Below are positions 11,081 to 18,875 of a stretch of DNA of 64,000 nucleotides, in pieces (the first letter of the stretch is position 1; each line of letters begins with the position of its first letter). A program made the translations under genes and the position numbers. The DNA comes from Burkholderia plantarii (GTDB lineage Bacteria > Pseudomonadota > Gammaproteobacteria > Burkholderiales > Burkholderiaceae), in contig NZ_CP007212.1 of NCBI RefSeq assembly GCF_001411805.1, positions 1,426,001 through 1,490,000 of the forward strand, in the 5' to 3' direction. Under the pieces are notes generated by a model, which saw only the letters and a list, made by a program, of their open reading frames with translations, was not told where the DNA came from and searched no databases.

Positions 11081-11140
11081 GCGACGCGTGGGGCAACCCG
11101 CCGGGCCGGCACGCGGTGGTGGCGCGATGCGTCGCCGGAT

Positions 11141-11168
11141 AAAAAGAGAGCGTCCGTGAAGGACGCTC
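11141..11168 (-). terminator. Rho-independent terminator for PRC-barrel gene
   Basis: On the minus strand the stem GAGCGTCC / GGACGCTC with a 5-nt loop is followed by a T-rich tract (TCTTTTT). It lies about 50 bp after the stop of the PRC-barrel gene. Confidence 0.75.
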
Positions 11169-11216
11169 CTGGAAACGGGCCGGCCTCGCGGCCGGCGACG
11201 AGCAACGCGGTATGGA

Positions 11217-11759
11217 TCAATGCTGGCCGCCGCGCGGTTCGGGGCGGCTCGGCGAGGTTTCGTGCGGCGGCGCATCGATGTCGATGCCGGTATCGACGTC
11301 GAAGCGGCCGACGTCGTCAGGTTCCCAGCCGGTGTCTTGCGCCACGGCGGGCTCGGTCGAGGCGACCCAGGCCGGATCGGCGAACGACGGCCAGCGGTGG
11401 CGATCGAAGCTCGGCGCGTCGCGCACCTGCTGCGCCGTGACGGCCAGCAGGAAGCACTTGCGGTCGGTATCGAGCGTCAGCGCGTGCCACGGCACCGCGA
11501 TCAGCTTGTCGCCGATGCCGAGCAGGCCGCCGCTCGACAGCACCGCATAGGCGATGCGGCCGCCGCGCACGTCGAGCATGATGTCCTTGATGTGGCCGAC
11601 ATGGACGCCGTCGGTGGCATAGACGCGGTTGCCGTCGAGCGTCGCCGCGGCCATCACGTCGGGGCCGGGGCCGTCGGTGGGCGTGGCGCGGCCCACGATT
11701 CGATCAGGGGCGCGGCCGGAGGCGCCGGATTCGGTGCCGGTCTCGGGATGCGGATTCAT
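11217..11759 (-). CDS. PRC-barrel domain protein
   Basis: A 180-residue protein. Residues about 38-115 form a PRC-barrel (GNRVYATDGVHVGHIKDIMLD, GRIAYAVLSSGGLLGIGDKLIAVPW), and the C-terminal part carries the short motif DAPSFDRHRWPSFADPAW that recurs in stress-linked PRC-barrel proteins. There is no signal peptide. The start is firmly set by AAGGAGG 8 nt upstream of the ATG. The family is an RNA- or photosystem-associated beta-barrel fold of unclear role outside RimM and PuhA. It probably forms a stress unit with the neighbours; I found no sigma-54 promoter directly upstream. Confidence 0.85.
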   Translation of the reverse strand: MNPHPETGTESGASGRAPDRIVGRATPTDGPGPDVMAAATLDGNRVYATDGVHVGHIKDIMLDVRGGRIAYAVLSSGGLLGIGDKLIAVPWHALTLDTDRKCFLLAVTAQQVRDAPSFDRHRWPSFADPAWVASTEPAVAQDTGWEPDDVGRFDVDTGIDIDAPPHETSPSRPEPRGGQH

Positions 11760-11872
11760 CGTCGACCTCCTTGCGGGATGCGATGGGACAGGGTGGCAGG
11801 ACGGGACGGCGGGGCGCCAGGCGCCGCCGCCTCGGGCTGCACGGCATTCAGTGCAGCAGCCGGCGGCACCCG

Positions 11873-12112
11873 TCAGGGCGTCCCCGGTTCGCCGCGATCG
11901 GGCGACCGGTGGGACGGCGGGTGCGGCTCGGGATCGATCCGCGTGACGCCGCCCGTGGCCGGGGGATCGCTCGCCGGGAACGTATCCTCGAGCGTTTCGT
12001 CGATGCGCTTTTCAGGCGGCCGTGCGGGGGGGCGCTCGTGCTTCGAGGCGCCGCGCAGCGGCTGGCGGTTCGCGGCATCGGATTGCGGAATGGGCTGGGA
12101 AGCAGTTCGCAT
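11873..12112 (-). CDS. Small hypothetical protein with TFPASDPPA motif, 79 aa
   Basis: A short hydrophilic protein whose C-terminal half contains DETLEDTFPASDPPA, a motif I know from many small uncharacterised proteobacterial proteins. It is rich in Pro, Arg and Asp and probably disordered. I start it at ATG 12112, behind a GGAGGA site, rather than 14 codons upstream. A sigma-54-type promoter on the same strand at 12150-12165 predicts a start near 12140, giving a 28-nt leader. The role is unknown. Confidence 0.7.
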   Translation of the reverse strand: MRTASQPIPQSDAANRQPLRGASKHERPPARPPEKRIDETLEDTFPASDPPATGGVTRIDPEPHPPSHRSPDRGEPGTP

Positions 12113-12149
12113 CGCTTGTCCTCCGAAGGTTGGGGCGTGTGTTCGATCG

Positions 12150-12165
12150 AGCAAGCGGCATGCCG
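12150..12165 (-). promoter_or_regulatory. Sigma-54 (-24/-12) promoter, minus strand
   Basis: On the minus strand this reads CGGCATGCCGCTTGCT, the same variant of the consensus as at 1695. The GG-N10-GC spacing is exact. It is divergent from the perfect promoter at 12327, with an inverted repeat between them. Confidence 0.65.
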
Positions 12166-12228
12166 GATGCGCCCCGCCTGCCGGGCGCCGCGCCGCGGGT
12201 CGGCAAATCCTTTCAACTGGAAAATTTG

Positions 12229-12258
12229 CAGTTCCGATGTAACGATTTCACGGAACTG
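12229..12258. promoter_or_regulatory. Inverted repeat, possible activator-binding site
   Basis: CAGTTCCG and CGGAACTG are perfect 8-bp inverted arms separated by 14 bp. The site lies about 65-70 bp from each of the two divergent sigma-54 promoters, the usual distance for an upstream activating sequence. A related GGTTCC...GGAACC repeat lies upstream of the promoter at 9135. Its role is inferred. Confidence 0.45.
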
Positions 12259-12326
12259 ACGCATTCGGCGGCGGCCGGCCGAGCTGGCGCCGATACGGGG
12301 CATGATGGCGTCCATGCGCGGTCTTC

Positions 12327-12342
12327 TGGCACGCAATTTGCA
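12327..12342 (+). promoter_or_regulatory. Sigma-54 promoter, perfect consensus match
   Basis: TGGCACGCAATTTGCA matches TGGCACG-N4-TTGCW at every defined position. The predicted start is near 12353. It is the strongest -24/-12 element I found in the window and lies just before the proline-rich gene at 12379. Confidence 0.85.
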
Positions 12343-12378
12343 ATTAAAACCGCTGATTCTGCAATGGGAGGACCGACC

Positions 12379-12693
12379 GTGAAGCTCATGCCTGCTTCGC
12401 CATCCGTGTTCACCGTGCCGCGGGCGCAGCGGCTCGTTGGTCTGGGGATGCATCGCCCGGAGCCGCCGCCCGTGCCCGAGATCGACCCCGAGCGGCAGCC
12501 CGGCGACGACGGGCCGCCCGATCCGCCGATGCCGCGGCAGCCGCCGGAAGGCGATCCGCCGTCGCGGCAACCGCCCGAGCGTCTGGCGGGTGCGCGGCGG
12601 CGGCGCGCCGGCTCAACCGGGTGGTCCGGAGGAGCCGGGGCGTGTCGATGGAAGTTGCGTCCGGGCACGCCGCGCGCGGCACGGGTAACATGA
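12379..12693 (+). CDS. Proline-rich small hypothetical protein
   Basis: A 104-residue frame beginning at GTG 12379, 8 nt after GGGAGG; ATG 12364 and ATG 12388 are other possible starts. The first ~70 residues are ordered and Pro-rich (LGMHRPEPPPVPEIDPERQ, DPPMPRQPPEGDPP), and the last ~35 are Arg/Gly-rich. No family is recognised. The main support is its position 26 nt behind a perfect sigma-54 promoter with a good binding site. The coding call is moderate because the composition is simple and the promoter could instead serve an RNA or the MipA gene downstream. Confidence 0.5.
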   Translation: MKLMPASPSVFTVPRAQRLVGLGMHRPEPPPVPEIDPERQPGDDGPPDPPMPRQPPEGDPPSRQPPERLAGARRRRAGSTGWSGGAGACRWKLRPGTPRAARVT

Positions 12694-12774
12694 CTGGCGG
12701 CAGCACGCGCAGCAGCGGTACGAGGACCGGCACGCGCGCGCCGGCCGCCGCCGGAAACGGCGGCGGCGCGGCGC

Positions 12775-12790
12775 TGGCGGAACGGTTGCG
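12775..12790 (+). promoter_or_regulatory. Possible weak sigma-54 promoter for mipA-like gene
   Basis: TGGCGGAACGGTTGCG has correct GG-N10-GC spacing and a full TTGC, but lacks the ACG after the -24 core. The predicted start is near 12801, giving a 32-nt leader to the ATG at 12833. It is weaker than the others. Confidence 0.35.
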
Positions 12791-12832
12791 GGACTCTCTC
12801 AGCAGAACGTACAACACAAAGAGGAAAAGCTG

Positions 12833-13732
12833 ATGATTCGATGCCGTGCCGTTCCCGTTTCCCCGCGCCGCATGGGCCTGATGCGCCGCGCGATCGTCCC
12901 GTCGCGGCTGACCGTTCTGACGGTGTGCTGCGCGGCCGCCGTGACGGCCCGCGCGCAGACGCCGGGCCCGCTCAGCGAGTGGCAGTACTCGGCCGGCGTA
13001 CCGCTCGAGAGCCTGTTCAATCCGAACCCGCCCGACAAATGGGACGTGCGGGTGGGCGTGGCCTCCACGTTCCGGCCGCGTTACGACGGCTCCGACCAGT
13101 ACCGCGCGATGGCCGGCCCGAGCATCGACGTGCGCTACCGCGACCTGCTGTTCCTCTCGACCGGCGAGGGGCTTGGCGTGAACTTCCTGCGCGGCCAGAA
13201 CTGGCGCGCGACGCTGTCGGTCGGCTACGATCTCGGGCGCCGCTCGGCCGACGATCTCGGCCATCTGAACGGCCTCGACAACATCAATCCGGCGCCGAAG
13301 ATCAAGCTGTCGGCCGACTACGTGCTGTCCAAGCGCTTCCCGCTGGTGCTGCGCGGCGACGTGCAGCGCTACGTCGGCGGCGCGAACGGCTGGGTGGCCG
13401 ATTTCGCGGCCTACATGCCGCTGCCGGGCAGCTCCGAGCGCTTCTTCTGGTTCGCGGGTCCGAACGTGACGTTTGCCGATTCGCGCTACATGAACAGCTG
13501 GTTCGGGGTAAACCAGGGGGAGTCGGCGCGCTCGGGGATTCCGGCGTATTCTGCGAAAGCGGGCCTGAGATCCTATGGCGGCGGCATCACGATGGTGTGG
13601 TTCTTCCGCAAGCACTGGTTCCTCACGGCCGACGGCGCGATCCAGCAACTGGTGGGCAGCGCCCGTCACAGCCCGATCACGCAGAGTTCCGCGAACGCCA
13701 CGTTCGATCTGTCGATCAATTACCAGTTCTAG
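12833..13732 (+). CDS. MipA/OmpV-family outer membrane protein
   Basis: A 299-residue outer membrane beta-barrel of the MltA-interacting/OmpV family. After a signal peptide (LTVLTVCCAAAVTARAQ) the sequence shows the family signature of alternating strands: VRVGVASTFRPRYDGSDQYR, GPSIDVRYRDLLFLSTGEGL, and a C-terminal aromatic residue (INYQF) typical of barrel insertion by BamA. MipA proteins interact with murein hydrolase complexes or influence outer membrane permeability. The binding site is GAGGAAAAG. It follows a small sigma-54-driven gene. Confidence 0.88.
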   Translation: MIRCRAVPVSPRRMGLMRRAIVPSRLTVLTVCCAAAVTARAQTPGPLSEWQYSAGVPLESLFNPNPPDKWDVRVGVASTFRPRYDGSDQYRAMAGPSIDVRYRDLLFLSTGEGLGVNFLRGQNWRATLSVGYDLGRRSADDLGHLNGLDNINPAPKIKLSADYVLSKRFPLVLRGDVQRYVGGANGWVADFAAYMPLPGSSERFFWFAGPNVTFADSRYMNSWFGVNQGESARSGIPAYSAKAGLRSYGGGITMVWFFRKHWFLTADGAIQQLVGSARHSPITQSSANATFDLSINYQF

Positions 13733-13801
13733 TTCTGGCATCCATGCCCGTCGCGCGGCCCGGCCGCGCGGCGAGAGAGGCACCCCGTACAGGAGGAGAC
13801 G

Positions 13802-14320
13802 ATGGAGCAGGCACGGAATCAAAACCCGGTGAAGACGCCGGCCCCCGGATTGAACGCGGCGCCGTCGACGGCCGCGGCCGAGCGCGGCGCCGAACGCAGG
13901 CTGACTCCCGAGCGGATCGCCTCGAAGATGCCGACCGGCCTGCCGGCGATCGACCGCGCGCGCTACACGCTCGAGCACGGCGACCCGGTGCGCCGCGCCG
14001 CGAGCCGGATCGCGACGCTCGACAACGCGGCGATGGGCGCGTCGGGCAACAGCGTCGACGTGGACGGCAAGAGCTTCGACGCGCACCGCGATGCGTCGCA
14101 CTGGCACGACAACGTGATCCACTCGAACGCCTCGCTCGACGACAGCGTCGTGACGCCCGACGACGGCCTGGCAGGCTTCGCCTGTCGTCGCGGCGGATTG
14201 CAGCCGGCCGTGGAGACGCGCTTCGGCTGGCAGGTCAGCCAGACCGGCATCGTCGATGCCGGCCGCACCAACGGCGCACGCACGGTTCGCGTGATCCGGC
14301 TCGAACCTTCGTCATCCTGA
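13802..14320 (+). CDS. Hypothetical protein, 172 aa (possibly DUF3005)
   Basis: A soluble 172-residue protein with an excellent AGGAGGAG site before ATG 13802. It has a disordered N terminus (1-40) and a conserved-looking core (GLPAIDRARYTLEHGDPVRRA, DDGLAGFACRRGGLQPAVETRFGWQVSQTG). The pattern reminds me of the Burkholderiales DUF3005 family, but I cannot confirm this. It has no signal peptide. It lies 69 bp after the mipA-like gene and may be co-transcribed with it. Confidence 0.65.
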   Translation: MEQARNQNPVKTPAPGLNAAPSTAAAERGAERRLTPERIASKMPTGLPAIDRARYTLEHGDPVRRAASRIATLDNAAMGASGNSVDVDGKSFDAHRDASHWHDNVIHSNASLDDSVVTPDDGLAGFACRRGGLQPAVETRFGWQVSQTGIVDAGRTNGARTVRVIRLEPSSS

Positions 14321-14444
14321 TCGATTTCTGACGCATGCCGGTCCGGCCGCCGGCCGGGCCGACGAGTCGCGCGGGCTCGCCGCCGCGCGAACGTGGTCGC
14401 GCGAATGCGGTCGCGCGTGCGCCGTCATCCATCCCCTTCCTTTT

Positions 14445-14484
14445 GCGCATCGACACCCCGCCTCGCGGCGGGGTGTCGATGCGT
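14445..14484. terminator. Long hairpin between convergent genes
   Basis: A stem of about 16-18 bp (arms CGACACCCCGCC / GGCGGGGTGTCG, loop TCGC) sits between the stops of the 172-aa gene and the DUF4397 gene. The T tract is weak on both strands, so it is a likely but not textbook bidirectional terminator. Confidence 0.6.
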
Positions 14485-14502
14485 CATTCGTCTTGAAGGC
14501 GA

Positions 14503-15273
14503 TTACTGCGGGCCGAGTTCCTGCGCCGACGAATCGGCGTCGTTGCCCTGCGCGATCAGCACGTGGATGTCGTTCGGCACCACGTCGGCGATGCCGCCCG
14601 CCGGGATCGTCAGCACCAGCCAGTCGGCGTTGTTCGCGAGGTTGAACGGCGCCGTGGTCAGGACCGGCGTCTTCGAGCCGGTGGTCGTGACGATGATCTG
14701 ATAGCTGCCGCCGTTCAGGTAGATCGAATCCTGCGTGGTGGCCGGCACCGCGTTCTGGTAGGTGACGTTCGACAGCGTCGGGTTGGCCGCCGTGATGTTG
14801 GTGTTGCCGGCCGTCACCACGTAGATGTCCAGGTTCTGCGCGTTCGGCGAGGCGTTGAAGCTGCGCAGGCGCGCCTGGTTCGACAGCAGGCCCTTGTCAT
14901 ACGGGTCGTCGATCACCGAGATCGGCGACGAGGTGCTCGGCAGCGCGATCGTCGTGTAGTGATGGCCGTTGGCCGTCGTGAACGACTGCGCGCCGATCGC
15001 CGTGCTGGTGCCGGTGGAGTTGTAGGACGTCGTCGTGGCGCCGCTGTTCACGTCGCCGTAGCGCGTCACGCCCTTGTAGGCGATGTTGGCCGTATTGAGC
15101 TGCGTGTTCAGGTAATAGTCGACGTTCGGGCCGAGCGGCACCGCGTTGATGAAGCGCGCTTGCGGCTTCGAGACGCCGATGATCGTGCCGATGTCGTTGC
15201 CGTCGCCGCCGCCGCAAGCGGCGAGCACTGCCACTGCCGAAACCATCACCGCCAGGGTACGAATCGTTTTCAT
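14503..15273 (-). CDS. DUF4397-domain lipoprotein
   Basis: A 256-residue lipoprotein. The start MKTIRTLAVMVSAVAVLAACGGG gives a signal peptide with an LAAC lipobox near residue 19. The body has two DUF4397-like beta-sandwich repeats (ARFINAVPLGPNVDYYLN, LRSFNASPNAQNLDIYV) with Tyr, Asn and Thr-rich strands. This family is found in secreted or cell-surface proteins of unknown function. I chose ATG 15273, preceded by AGAGGAAG, over the in-frame ATG nine codons upstream. It faces away from rpoN2. Confidence 0.85.
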   Translation of the reverse strand: MKTIRTLAVMVSAVAVLAACGGGDGNDIGTIIGVSKPQARFINAVPLGPNVDYYLNTQLNTANIAYKGVTRYGDVNSGATTTSYNSTGTSTAIGAQSFTTANGHHYTTIALPSTSSPISVIDDPYDKGLLSNQARLRSFNASPNAQNLDIYVVTAGNTNITAANPTLSNVTYQNAVPATTQDSIYLNGGSYQIIVTTTGSKTPVLTTAPFNLANNADWLVLTIPAGGIADVVPNDIHVLIAQGNDADSSAQELGPQ

Positions 15274-15786
15274 GTTCTTCCTCTCTGAACTCTTGTTCAT
15301 ATGATGTTGCTCAATCCGCGCGCCTCGCGGCGCCGGTGTCTCGCGACCAGTGAATAAGGACTGCCCGGCGAATGCGACCCCCTTCGGTACCCCTTCGCCG
15401 GTCCCGCGCCATCGAGGGCGGGCGATGCTGTTGAGCACGACGCGTTCCCGATGGCGGCCGATGCCGCGCGCGATGTCGAATCGAGGCCGCCGCGCGGCGT
15501 GCGAAAGCGGCGCGGGACGGGCCCGTGGAGGGCGGCGCGCCGTGTCGGTGAGCGCGCATGGCGAACCGGCAGCGCGAGATGCAGGCGCCGCGGCGGAGCG
15601 GCCGCTATCGCGACAGCCCGCAACCGGCGGCCCAAATCTTGCGAATCCGCTTGTAAAAAATGCTTCACGCAGGCCGCTCGCGTCACGCGCGCCGGCGCCG
15701 AAGCCCCGCCGGGAGCGGTTCGGGCAAGCTGGTATGGATGTTGCACGAGGGAAGGCAGGACCACTCAACCGACCAGGAGCATCCGG
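15274..15786. other. Intergenic region between DUF4397 gene and rpoN2
   Basis: A 513-bp spacer without a convincing gene; the open frames here are unbiased. It contains AAATCTTGCGAATCCGCTTG at 15634-15653, which resembles AAATCTTGCAATCAGCTTG at 9064-9082, another sequence lying some 70-100 bp upstream of a sigma-54 promoter. The rpoN2 promoter lies at 15730-15745. Confidence 0.45.
15730..15745 (+). promoter_or_regulatory. Sigma-54 promoter upstream of rpoN2
   Basis: TGGTATGGATGTTGCA matches the consensus except at two C positions, with exact GG-N10-GC spacing and a TTGCA -12. The predicted start near 15756 is 31 nt before the rpoN2 ATG. It implies autoregulation. Confidence 0.65.
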
Positions 15787-17241
15787 ATGCCAGTTACGCT
15801 CGCGCTGCAGATGCGGCAACACCTGACGCTGACGCCTCGTCTGCAACAGTCGCTGCGACTGCTTCAGCTGTCGTCGCTCGAATTTCAGCAGGAGCTACGT
15901 CAGGCGCTCGACACCAATCCGTTTCTCGAAGACGTGCAGATTTCCGGCGACGACGATACGCGCACGCCGTTCGACGAAGCGACCGCCGCGGCCGAATCGG
16001 CCGAAACCTCCGAGCCCGCGAGCCTCGTCACCGCCGAACCGGGGCCGCCCGACGGCGAACCTTTGTACACCGCCGAGCCGTCGATGCGCGGCTCGCTGCG
16101 CCGCTCGAACGAGAGCTTCGACGTCGAACCGTCGGACCGCCTCGTGCTCGAGCCGTCGCTGCACGAGCACCTGCACGAGGCGCTCTGCCTCTATCCGCTC
16201 AACGTGCGCGACCGCGCCGCCGCGCGCACCATCATCGACGCGCTCGACGACGATGGCTACCTGCGCCAGTCGCTGACCGAACTGGCCGAGACGATCGCCG
16301 ATTCGGACGTCTGCTTCAGCGAACAGGAACTCTCGGTGGCGCTGCGGCTCGTGCAGTCGCTCGACAAGCCGGGACTCGCGGCGCGCTCGCTGTCCGAATG
16401 CCTGACGCTGCAGCTGAACGCGATGCCGGGCGGACGCGACGACGTGGAGTGCGCGAAGGTGATCGCCGAGCATCATCTCGAACGCCTCGCGCGCCGCGAG
16501 ACGGCCGAGATCCAGCGCCGCATCGGCTGCGATACGCGCACGCTGCGCGCGGCCTGCGCGCTGGTGCGCAAGCTCGATCCGCGCCCCGGCAACCATTTCG
16601 GCGGCGCGAGCGGCGACTACGTGGTGCCCGACGTGATCGTGCGGCAGGTGAGCGGACGCTGGGTGGTGACGATCAACCCGGCGGTGATGCCGCGCGCGCG
16701 GATCCACAAGCTCTATGCCGAACTGTTCGCGAAGTCGAGCGAATCGGCGCAGTCGCCGCTCGGCCAGCAGCTGCAGGAAGCGCGCTGGCTGATCCGCAAC
16801 GCGCAGAAGCGCTTCGACACGATCCAGCGCGTGGGCGAATGCATCGTCGCGCGGCAGCGCGATTTCTTCCGCTACGGTGCGATCGCGCTGAAGCCGCTGG
16901 TGCTGCGTGATATCGCCGAGGAGCTGGACCTGCACGAATCGACCATCTCGCGCGCGACCGGCAACAAGTACATGGCCACGCCGCACGGCACCTTCGAGTT
17001 CAAGCACTTCTTCCCACGCAAGCTCGAGGCGGCGGGGCGCGGTGCCTGCTCGGCGGCCGCGGCCAAGGTGCTGATCCGCGAGATGATCGCGGCCGAGCCC
17101 GGCGGCGAACCGCTCTCCGACGTGGCGCTGGCGCAGCGCCTGGCCGGCCGCGGGGTGGTGCTGGCACGGCGCACCGTCACCAAGTACCGGCAGGCGATGA
17201 AGATCCTGCCGGCCGAGCTGCGCCGGCGCGTGCCGATCTGA
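15787..17241 (+). CDS. rpoN: RNA polymerase sigma-54 factor (RpoN2-type)
   Basis: A 484-residue sigma-54. Region I is the Gln/Leu-rich MRQHLTLTPRLQQSLRLLQLSSLEFQQEL at the N terminus, which binds activators. The central core-binding and DNA-binding regions follow, including the LDLHESTISRATGNKYMATPHGTFEFKHFF helix-turn-helix. The C-terminal RpoN box is ARRTVTKYRQ, where the usual form is ARRTVAKYRE. It lacks the normal rpoN neighbourhood (lptB, hpf, ptsN), so it is a second copy rather than the housekeeping gene. I chose ATG 15787 because it starts exactly at region I. A sigma-54 promoter lies directly upstream, and the activators at 3671 and 5045 are nearby. Confidence 0.93.
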   Translation: MPVTLALQMRQHLTLTPRLQQSLRLLQLSSLEFQQELRQALDTNPFLEDVQISGDDDTRTPFDEATAAAESAETSEPASLVTAEPGPPDGEPLYTAEPSMRGSLRRSNESFDVEPSDRLVLEPSLHEHLHEALCLYPLNVRDRAAARTIIDALDDDGYLRQSLTELAETIADSDVCFSEQELSVALRLVQSLDKPGLAARSLSECLTLQLNAMPGGRDDVECAKVIAEHHLERLARRETAEIQRRIGCDTRTLRAACALVRKLDPRPGNHFGGASGDYVVPDVIVRQVSGRWVVTINPAVMPRARIHKLYAELFAKSSESAQSPLGQQLQEARWLIRNAQKRFDTIQRVGECIVARQRDFFRYGAIALKPLVLRDIAEELDLHESTISRATGNKYMATPHGTFEFKHFFPRKLEAAGRGACSAAAAKVLIREMIAAEPGGEPLSDVALAQRLAGRGVVLARRTVTKYRQAMKILPAELRRRVPI

Positions 17242-17316
17242 GGCGCGCGGCGGCCGCGCCGCTTCGCGACGGCGGTTTCAGGGATCCAGTTTCAAAGGTT
17301 CAATCAGGAGGTAGAC

Positions 17317-17478
17317 ATGCTTCGATACGCGGTCATCTTTTTCATCATCGCCATCATCGCGGCGGTGTTCGGATTCGGCGGCATCGCGGCGGGCGCGGCC
17401 GAAATCGCGAAGATCCTGTTCTTCATCTTCGTGGTGATCTTCCTCGTCACGCTGCTGCTTGGCGTGGTCCGAAGATAA
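17317..17478 (+). CDS. DUF1328 (UPF0391) small membrane protein
   Basis: A 53-residue protein, [20 protein letters not shown] onward, with two hydrophobic segments separated by [12 protein letters not shown], exactly the DUF1328/UPF0391 pattern. The start has a strong AGGAGGT site. The family is common in stress-responsive operons of proteobacteria. It lies 75 bp after rpoN2 with no terminator between them, so it is probably co-transcribed. Confidence 0.9.
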   Translation: MLRYAVIFFIIAIIAAVFGFGGIAAGAAEIAKILFFIFVVIFLVTLLLGVVRR

Positions 17479-17538
17479 GGACCGCGCTGGCATCCGGCAC
17501 GGCCTGCGCCCACGCGGCTGCCGTGTCCGTGACCCAGA

Positions 17539-17564
17539 CCCTCGCCCGGTGCGAGGGTTTTTTT
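17539..17564 (+). terminator. Rho-independent terminator after rpoN2-DUF1328
   Basis: The stem CCCTCGC / GCGAGGG with a 5-nt loop is followed by seven T residues. It ends the rpoN2 transcript and abuts the convergent methyltransferase stop codon. Confidence 0.88.
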
Positions 17565-18403
17565 CATGGTTTTTCGAGCACGGCCTGGATCAGCGCCGCG
17601 CGCGATTCGCGCAGGTTGCGCGCGAGGTTGCCGGTCATCTCGCCGAAGCCGTCGCCCATCACGAGCGGCAGGCCGAGCGCGGGCGGTGGCGTGCCGGCCT
17701 CGCGCGCCTGCGCCGCGCGTGCCGCGAACCAGGCGATGCCCTCGGCGGTGCTGTCGGTCCAGTCGATCACGCGAAAGCCCGCCTTCTCCAGATGCGTGCG
17801 CATCGCGCCGGCCGTGACGAGAAAGCTCGACGTCGGCCCCGGCGCCCACGGCACCGGGAAGTGCAGCGGCGCGTCGCCGACGGCCACCACGTCGAAGATC
17901 GCGAACCGTCCGCCCGGGCGCAGCACGCGGAATGCCTCGGCATACAGCGTATCGCGGTCGGCGATGTTCATCGCCACGTGCTGGGTCCAGGCCACGTCGA
18001 AGCTGTCGGCCTCGTAAGGCAGCGCGAGCGCGTTGCCGTGCCGGTAGCCGACGCGCCCGGCCAGCCCGCAGCGCTGCGCGAGGAACTGCGCCGCCTCGAC
18101 GAACGAGCGGCTCAGGTCGATGCCCTGCACCTCGCAGCCATGGTGGGCCGCCAGATAGCGCGACGGACCGCCGAGGCCCGCGCCGATGTCGAGCACGCGC
18201 GTGGCCGGCCCGAGCGGCAGCTGCCGCGCGAGTTCCCTGGTGGCGGCAAGCCCGCGCGAGTGAAACTGGTCGAGCGCCGCGAGATCCTCGGGGCGCAGCG
18301 GCCGGGCGTCGAGGCCGCTTGCGGCCAGCGCGGCGCGCAGCCGCTCGACGAGGTTCGCGGGTTCGTAGTGGCCCGTGCCGGTGCCCGGTTCCGCATCCGT
18401 CAT
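17564..18403 (-). CDS. Class I SAM-dependent methyltransferase
   Basis: A 279-residue methyltransferase. Motif I is VLDIGAGLGGPSRYLA (about 70-85), followed by the acidic SAM-ribose residue in VQGIDLS, motif II-like DVAWTQHVAMNI and the post-I LRPGGRFAIFDVV. This pattern resembles the sarcosine/dimethylglycine and UbiE/gamma-tocopherol methyltransferase types. The substrate cannot be told from sequence. I start at ATG 18403, behind AAGGAGA. It is monocistronic and unrelated to its neighbours. Confidence 0.88.
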   Translation of the reverse strand: MTDAEPGTGTGHYEPANLVERLRAALAASGLDARPLRPEDLAALDQFHSRGLAATRELARQLPLGPATRVLDIGAGLGGPSRYLAAHHGCEVQGIDLSRSFVEAAQFLAQRCGLAGRVGYRHGNALALPYEADSFDVAWTQHVAMNIADRDTLYAEAFRVLRPGGRFAIFDVVAVGDAPLHFPVPWAPGPTSSFLVTAGAMRTHLEKAGFRVIDWTDSTAEGIAWFAARAAQAREAGTPPPALGLPLVMGDGFGEMTGNLARNLRESRAALIQAVLEKP

Positions 18404-18875
18404 GCCGATTCTCCTTTGCGTGCCGCGCGCGGCCGTGCGGCCACGCGCATGATCCGCGGTTCCCGCCGTCGGCATCCGCCCGATCTGCTAGCAGTCTAGC
18501 CAGCGCGCGCGGCGCCCGCCACGTGCGAATCTGCCAACTGCGGCGGTATTCGAGCCATGGCGCCCGGGCCGCCTTCGCGGGGCGAAGTGCTGTCGTGTCT
18601 GCATGAATTCAGAAACCGGCAGCGGCCAACAATCTCGCCAGGTTCGTGCAAACCCTTATCCGGCGGGGTTTTGCGGCCGGTTGTAGGCAAAACGACAGGT
18701 TGCCTTCGCGAATCACCCGCTTGCTCATTTAGATGTTATCGCTAATCTATCGGCTTTTGGATGCTCATTGACATCCAAGTGTGGATCGACGGCCGGCAGT
18801 GGGCCTGTCGAGGCCGACCCCGGCCGGGCCGTCGCGGCGTTGCGCGACGGCCCGGCCACAACGCTTTCCAGGGTG
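18404..18875. other. Intergenic region upstream of RND operon
   Basis: A 472-bp spacer holding the promoters of the minus-strand methyltransferase and of the RND operon. It is AT-rich at 18700-18780. An inverted repeat GTTTTGC-N12-GCAAAAC lies at 18668-18674 and 18687-18693 and could be a regulator-binding site for the efflux operon. I see no gene. Confidence 0.35.

Noticed and set aside
15297..15764. A 155-residue minus-strand frame between the DUF4397 gene and rpoN2
   Set aside because: It crosses the rpoN2 promoter, has no ribosome binding site that I trust and no recognisable family.
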